This document shows positions 63,501-64,000 of a DNA stretch of 64,000 nt, piece after piece; the first letter of the stretch is position 1, and each line of letters starts with the position of its first letter. Origin of the DNA: Sediminibacterium soli. Lineage in GTDB: Bacteria > Bacteroidota > Bacteroidia > Chitinophagales > Chitinophagaceae. The notes under the pieces were generated by a model. It made no database searches. It saw only the letters and a list, made by a program, of their open reading frames with translations, and was not told the origin of the DNA. The position numbers and the translations under genes were made by a program. The stretch lies in NCBI RefSeq assembly GCF_009939225.1, contig NZ_JAACJR010000008.1, positions 121,107 through 185,106 on the forward strand. The letters run 5' to 3'.

Positions 63501-64000
63501 CGTACGTGAATCGCCTTTTGTGAACGATCGGCTGAAAGACGAACTGGAACTGTTCCTGTTCAAACTGCAGGCAAACGAACCGGTAAAGGAAACCAAACAC
63601 ATAACCCCCTCGGCCCACAAGCCGATCAACGACGGCAGTCTTTCGGGTAAAAAAGTGCTGGTGGTGGACGATGATATGCGCAATGTATTTGCGCTCTCCA
63701 ACCTGCTTGAATCACAGGAAATGCAGGTGACCGCCGCCGCCGATGGCAGGGAAGCGCTGGAAGCGCTGAAAACAAACAAGGACATCGATATCGTACTGAT
63801 GGATATTATGATGCCGGAAATGGACGGATACGAGGCCATGACGCGGATCAGGAAGGACATGCACCTCGAACACCTGCCCATTATTGCGCTGACGGCGAAA
63901 GCCATGAGCGGCGACAGGGAAAAATGTATCGCTGCCGGCGCATCGGATTATATCACCAAACCGGTGGATACGCAGAAACTGTTATCGCTGATGCGTGTCT
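60577..64000 (+). CDS. Large hybrid sensor kinase, cut by window end
   Basis: 1141 residues visible, no stop before the window ends. Order: membrane helix (8-30), CHASE3-like periplasmic helical region (to about 180), membrane helix (185-207), GAF domain (about 250-385), coiled coil (395-475), HisKA with His 487 (LANMSHELRTPLNSV), HATPase_c (LLSNAFKFTPAGG, DTGIGIS, GGTGLGLSISKELV), REC1 with Asp 803 (IILDVQLPVIDG), a receiver-like domain lacking the acidic pair (VLIISSAHF, about 870-985), and REC3 with Asp 1076 (LMDIMMPEMDG). An Hpt or another domain may follow outside the window. The CHASE3-GAF-HisKA-3xREC order is known in Bacteroidota and Myxococcota. Confidence 0.93.
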   Translation, partial: MNKYVSFRLYMGLGLAVLIVLAVATVTFTSLNDQEEDNRWIHHTVEVLQKVRDIRYDVVQMRGGRRTFWFTGSEHFIEGYERGRATVPANIVILKELVSDNPLQTANVNNLNASLSTLLAFWEGSGKIALSTPRDRISRLIFEEEKLLQKVYAQFETVKSEEQRLLSIREEAVNKSNNVTITVVVIGIIVLLLVVLVLVNAVVSTLKSRIRAGNKLKQSLDDMEALNKLAEDKNWVLSGVAEITNGIQSIDGKSDLSKDIIDSVVAYMELPAGAIYLYEEETETLQMMAAVAVSSQAGIAFKKGEGIVGSAALKREMSIFRDIPFDYWRIESALGKTSGKGEIVCVCLWVAESLKGVIELGSLNPFTERQLQLLESVRGTLAASIHTRQSRIKINQLLEQVQEQQEAMISQQEELRQTNEELNKQTQELLASEEELKTQEEELKQINTELVEKNDIVEEARRALTVKARELEATSKYKSEFLANMSHELRTPLNSVLILAKLLSDNTPGNLNNKQIEYAKIIHKSGSDLLQLINDILDLSKIEAGKIEILPEQMRIDSVVTDISQLFSVVASEKGIRYTIDTDSSLPATIFTDKQRVEQILKNLLSNAFKFTPAGGAVTVSFAPRHQFNKQRIGISVTDTGIGISPAQQQLIFEAFQQADGSTSRQYGGTGLGLSISKELVRLLGGEIELSSEEGKGSSFTLILPYTYEAPPPSATDSLRDEITVSDKPVSLENVTEQDKVEDDRGQVQKGDPTILIIEDDANFATILKDFARAKGFKTLVALKGDEGLLYARNYLPDAIILDVQLPVIDGWSLLKILKADEALKNIPVHIISAFDDNRLHTAGALAYIKKPVDREGLEKAFSTINTYLVEHLRKVLIISSAHFKDDSLEKLFRQKHPETMFEQVADIAEARKKINESSFDCVIADVDSNIAEGVRRLSEIQDELREKQIPLIIYLDTDISAADELMLKKVSDAIVRESPFVNDRLKDELELFLFKLQANEPVKETKHITPSAHKPINDGSLSGKKVLVVDDDMRNVFALSNLLESQEMQVTAAADGREALEALKTNKDIDIVLMDIMMPEMDGYEAMTRIRKDMHLEHLPIIALTAKAMSGDREKCIAAGASDYITKPVDTQKLLSLMRV

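Overview
The window comes from a Bacteroidota chromosome, most likely a Chitinophagaceae-type soil or plant-associated glycan degrader. I infer this from SusC/SusD genes, TAnnTTTG-type -7 promoter motifs, a DUF3667 protein, 7TMR-DISM kinases, an NVEALA-type peptide and the style of the tmRNA tag. No database search was possible, so family names rest on recognised motifs.

Layout. 1-5300: the end of a GH127-type glycosidase, a SET-domain protein fused to a histone-H1-like tail, a papain-fold protein, a GNAT acetyltransferase with an apparent 5' frameshift, a Tat-exported protein and a VOC protein. 5297-14270 is mostly housekeeping: a lytic transglycosylase, tmRNA (ssrA), RseP, Dxr, a GH3-family enzyme, ribosomal proteins L21 and L27, a 58-residue histone-like protein of AAPKKK repeats missed by length-filtered gene finding, and a PolX-like protein whose polymerase site is degenerate. 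14286-22556: an antiporter, a DUF3667-mazG-NtrY-like kinase operon and a secreted protein.

22553-29300 is a signalling region. A tight four-gene operon encodes a GNAT/LuxI-like acyltransferase, an isoprenylcysteine-methyltransferase-like membrane protein, a 7TM-DISM histidine kinase and a REC-kinase. A divergent REC-only protein lies upstream and a second single-domain regulator nearby. The order (maker, modifier, membrane receptor, relay) suggests an undescribed diffusible-signal system, which is an inference.

29500-50330 is a visibly more AT-rich polysaccharide utilisation locus: SGNH-hydrolase-SGNH esterase, truncated sulfatase, GH35, two GH29, an MFS transporter, a large unknown secreted protein, SusD and SusC. 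Divergent to them lies a membrane-spanning protein with a putative DNA-binding N-terminus and PKD/lectin-like outer domain, a candidate regulator. The locus shows decay: a partial copy of the regulator gene, an outer-membrane/lipoprotein remnant, a MITE-like element and an NVEALA-type gene with an in-frame stop.

50538-64000: GH43, an outer-membrane protein, a flavin monooxygenase, a DUF2264 protein, a sulfatase, tRNA-Leu, tRNA-Gly and a tRNA fragment, a glycosyltransferase, ornithine aminotransferase, and a large hybrid sensor kinase cut by the window end. Short palindromic repeats recur in many intergenic gaps.
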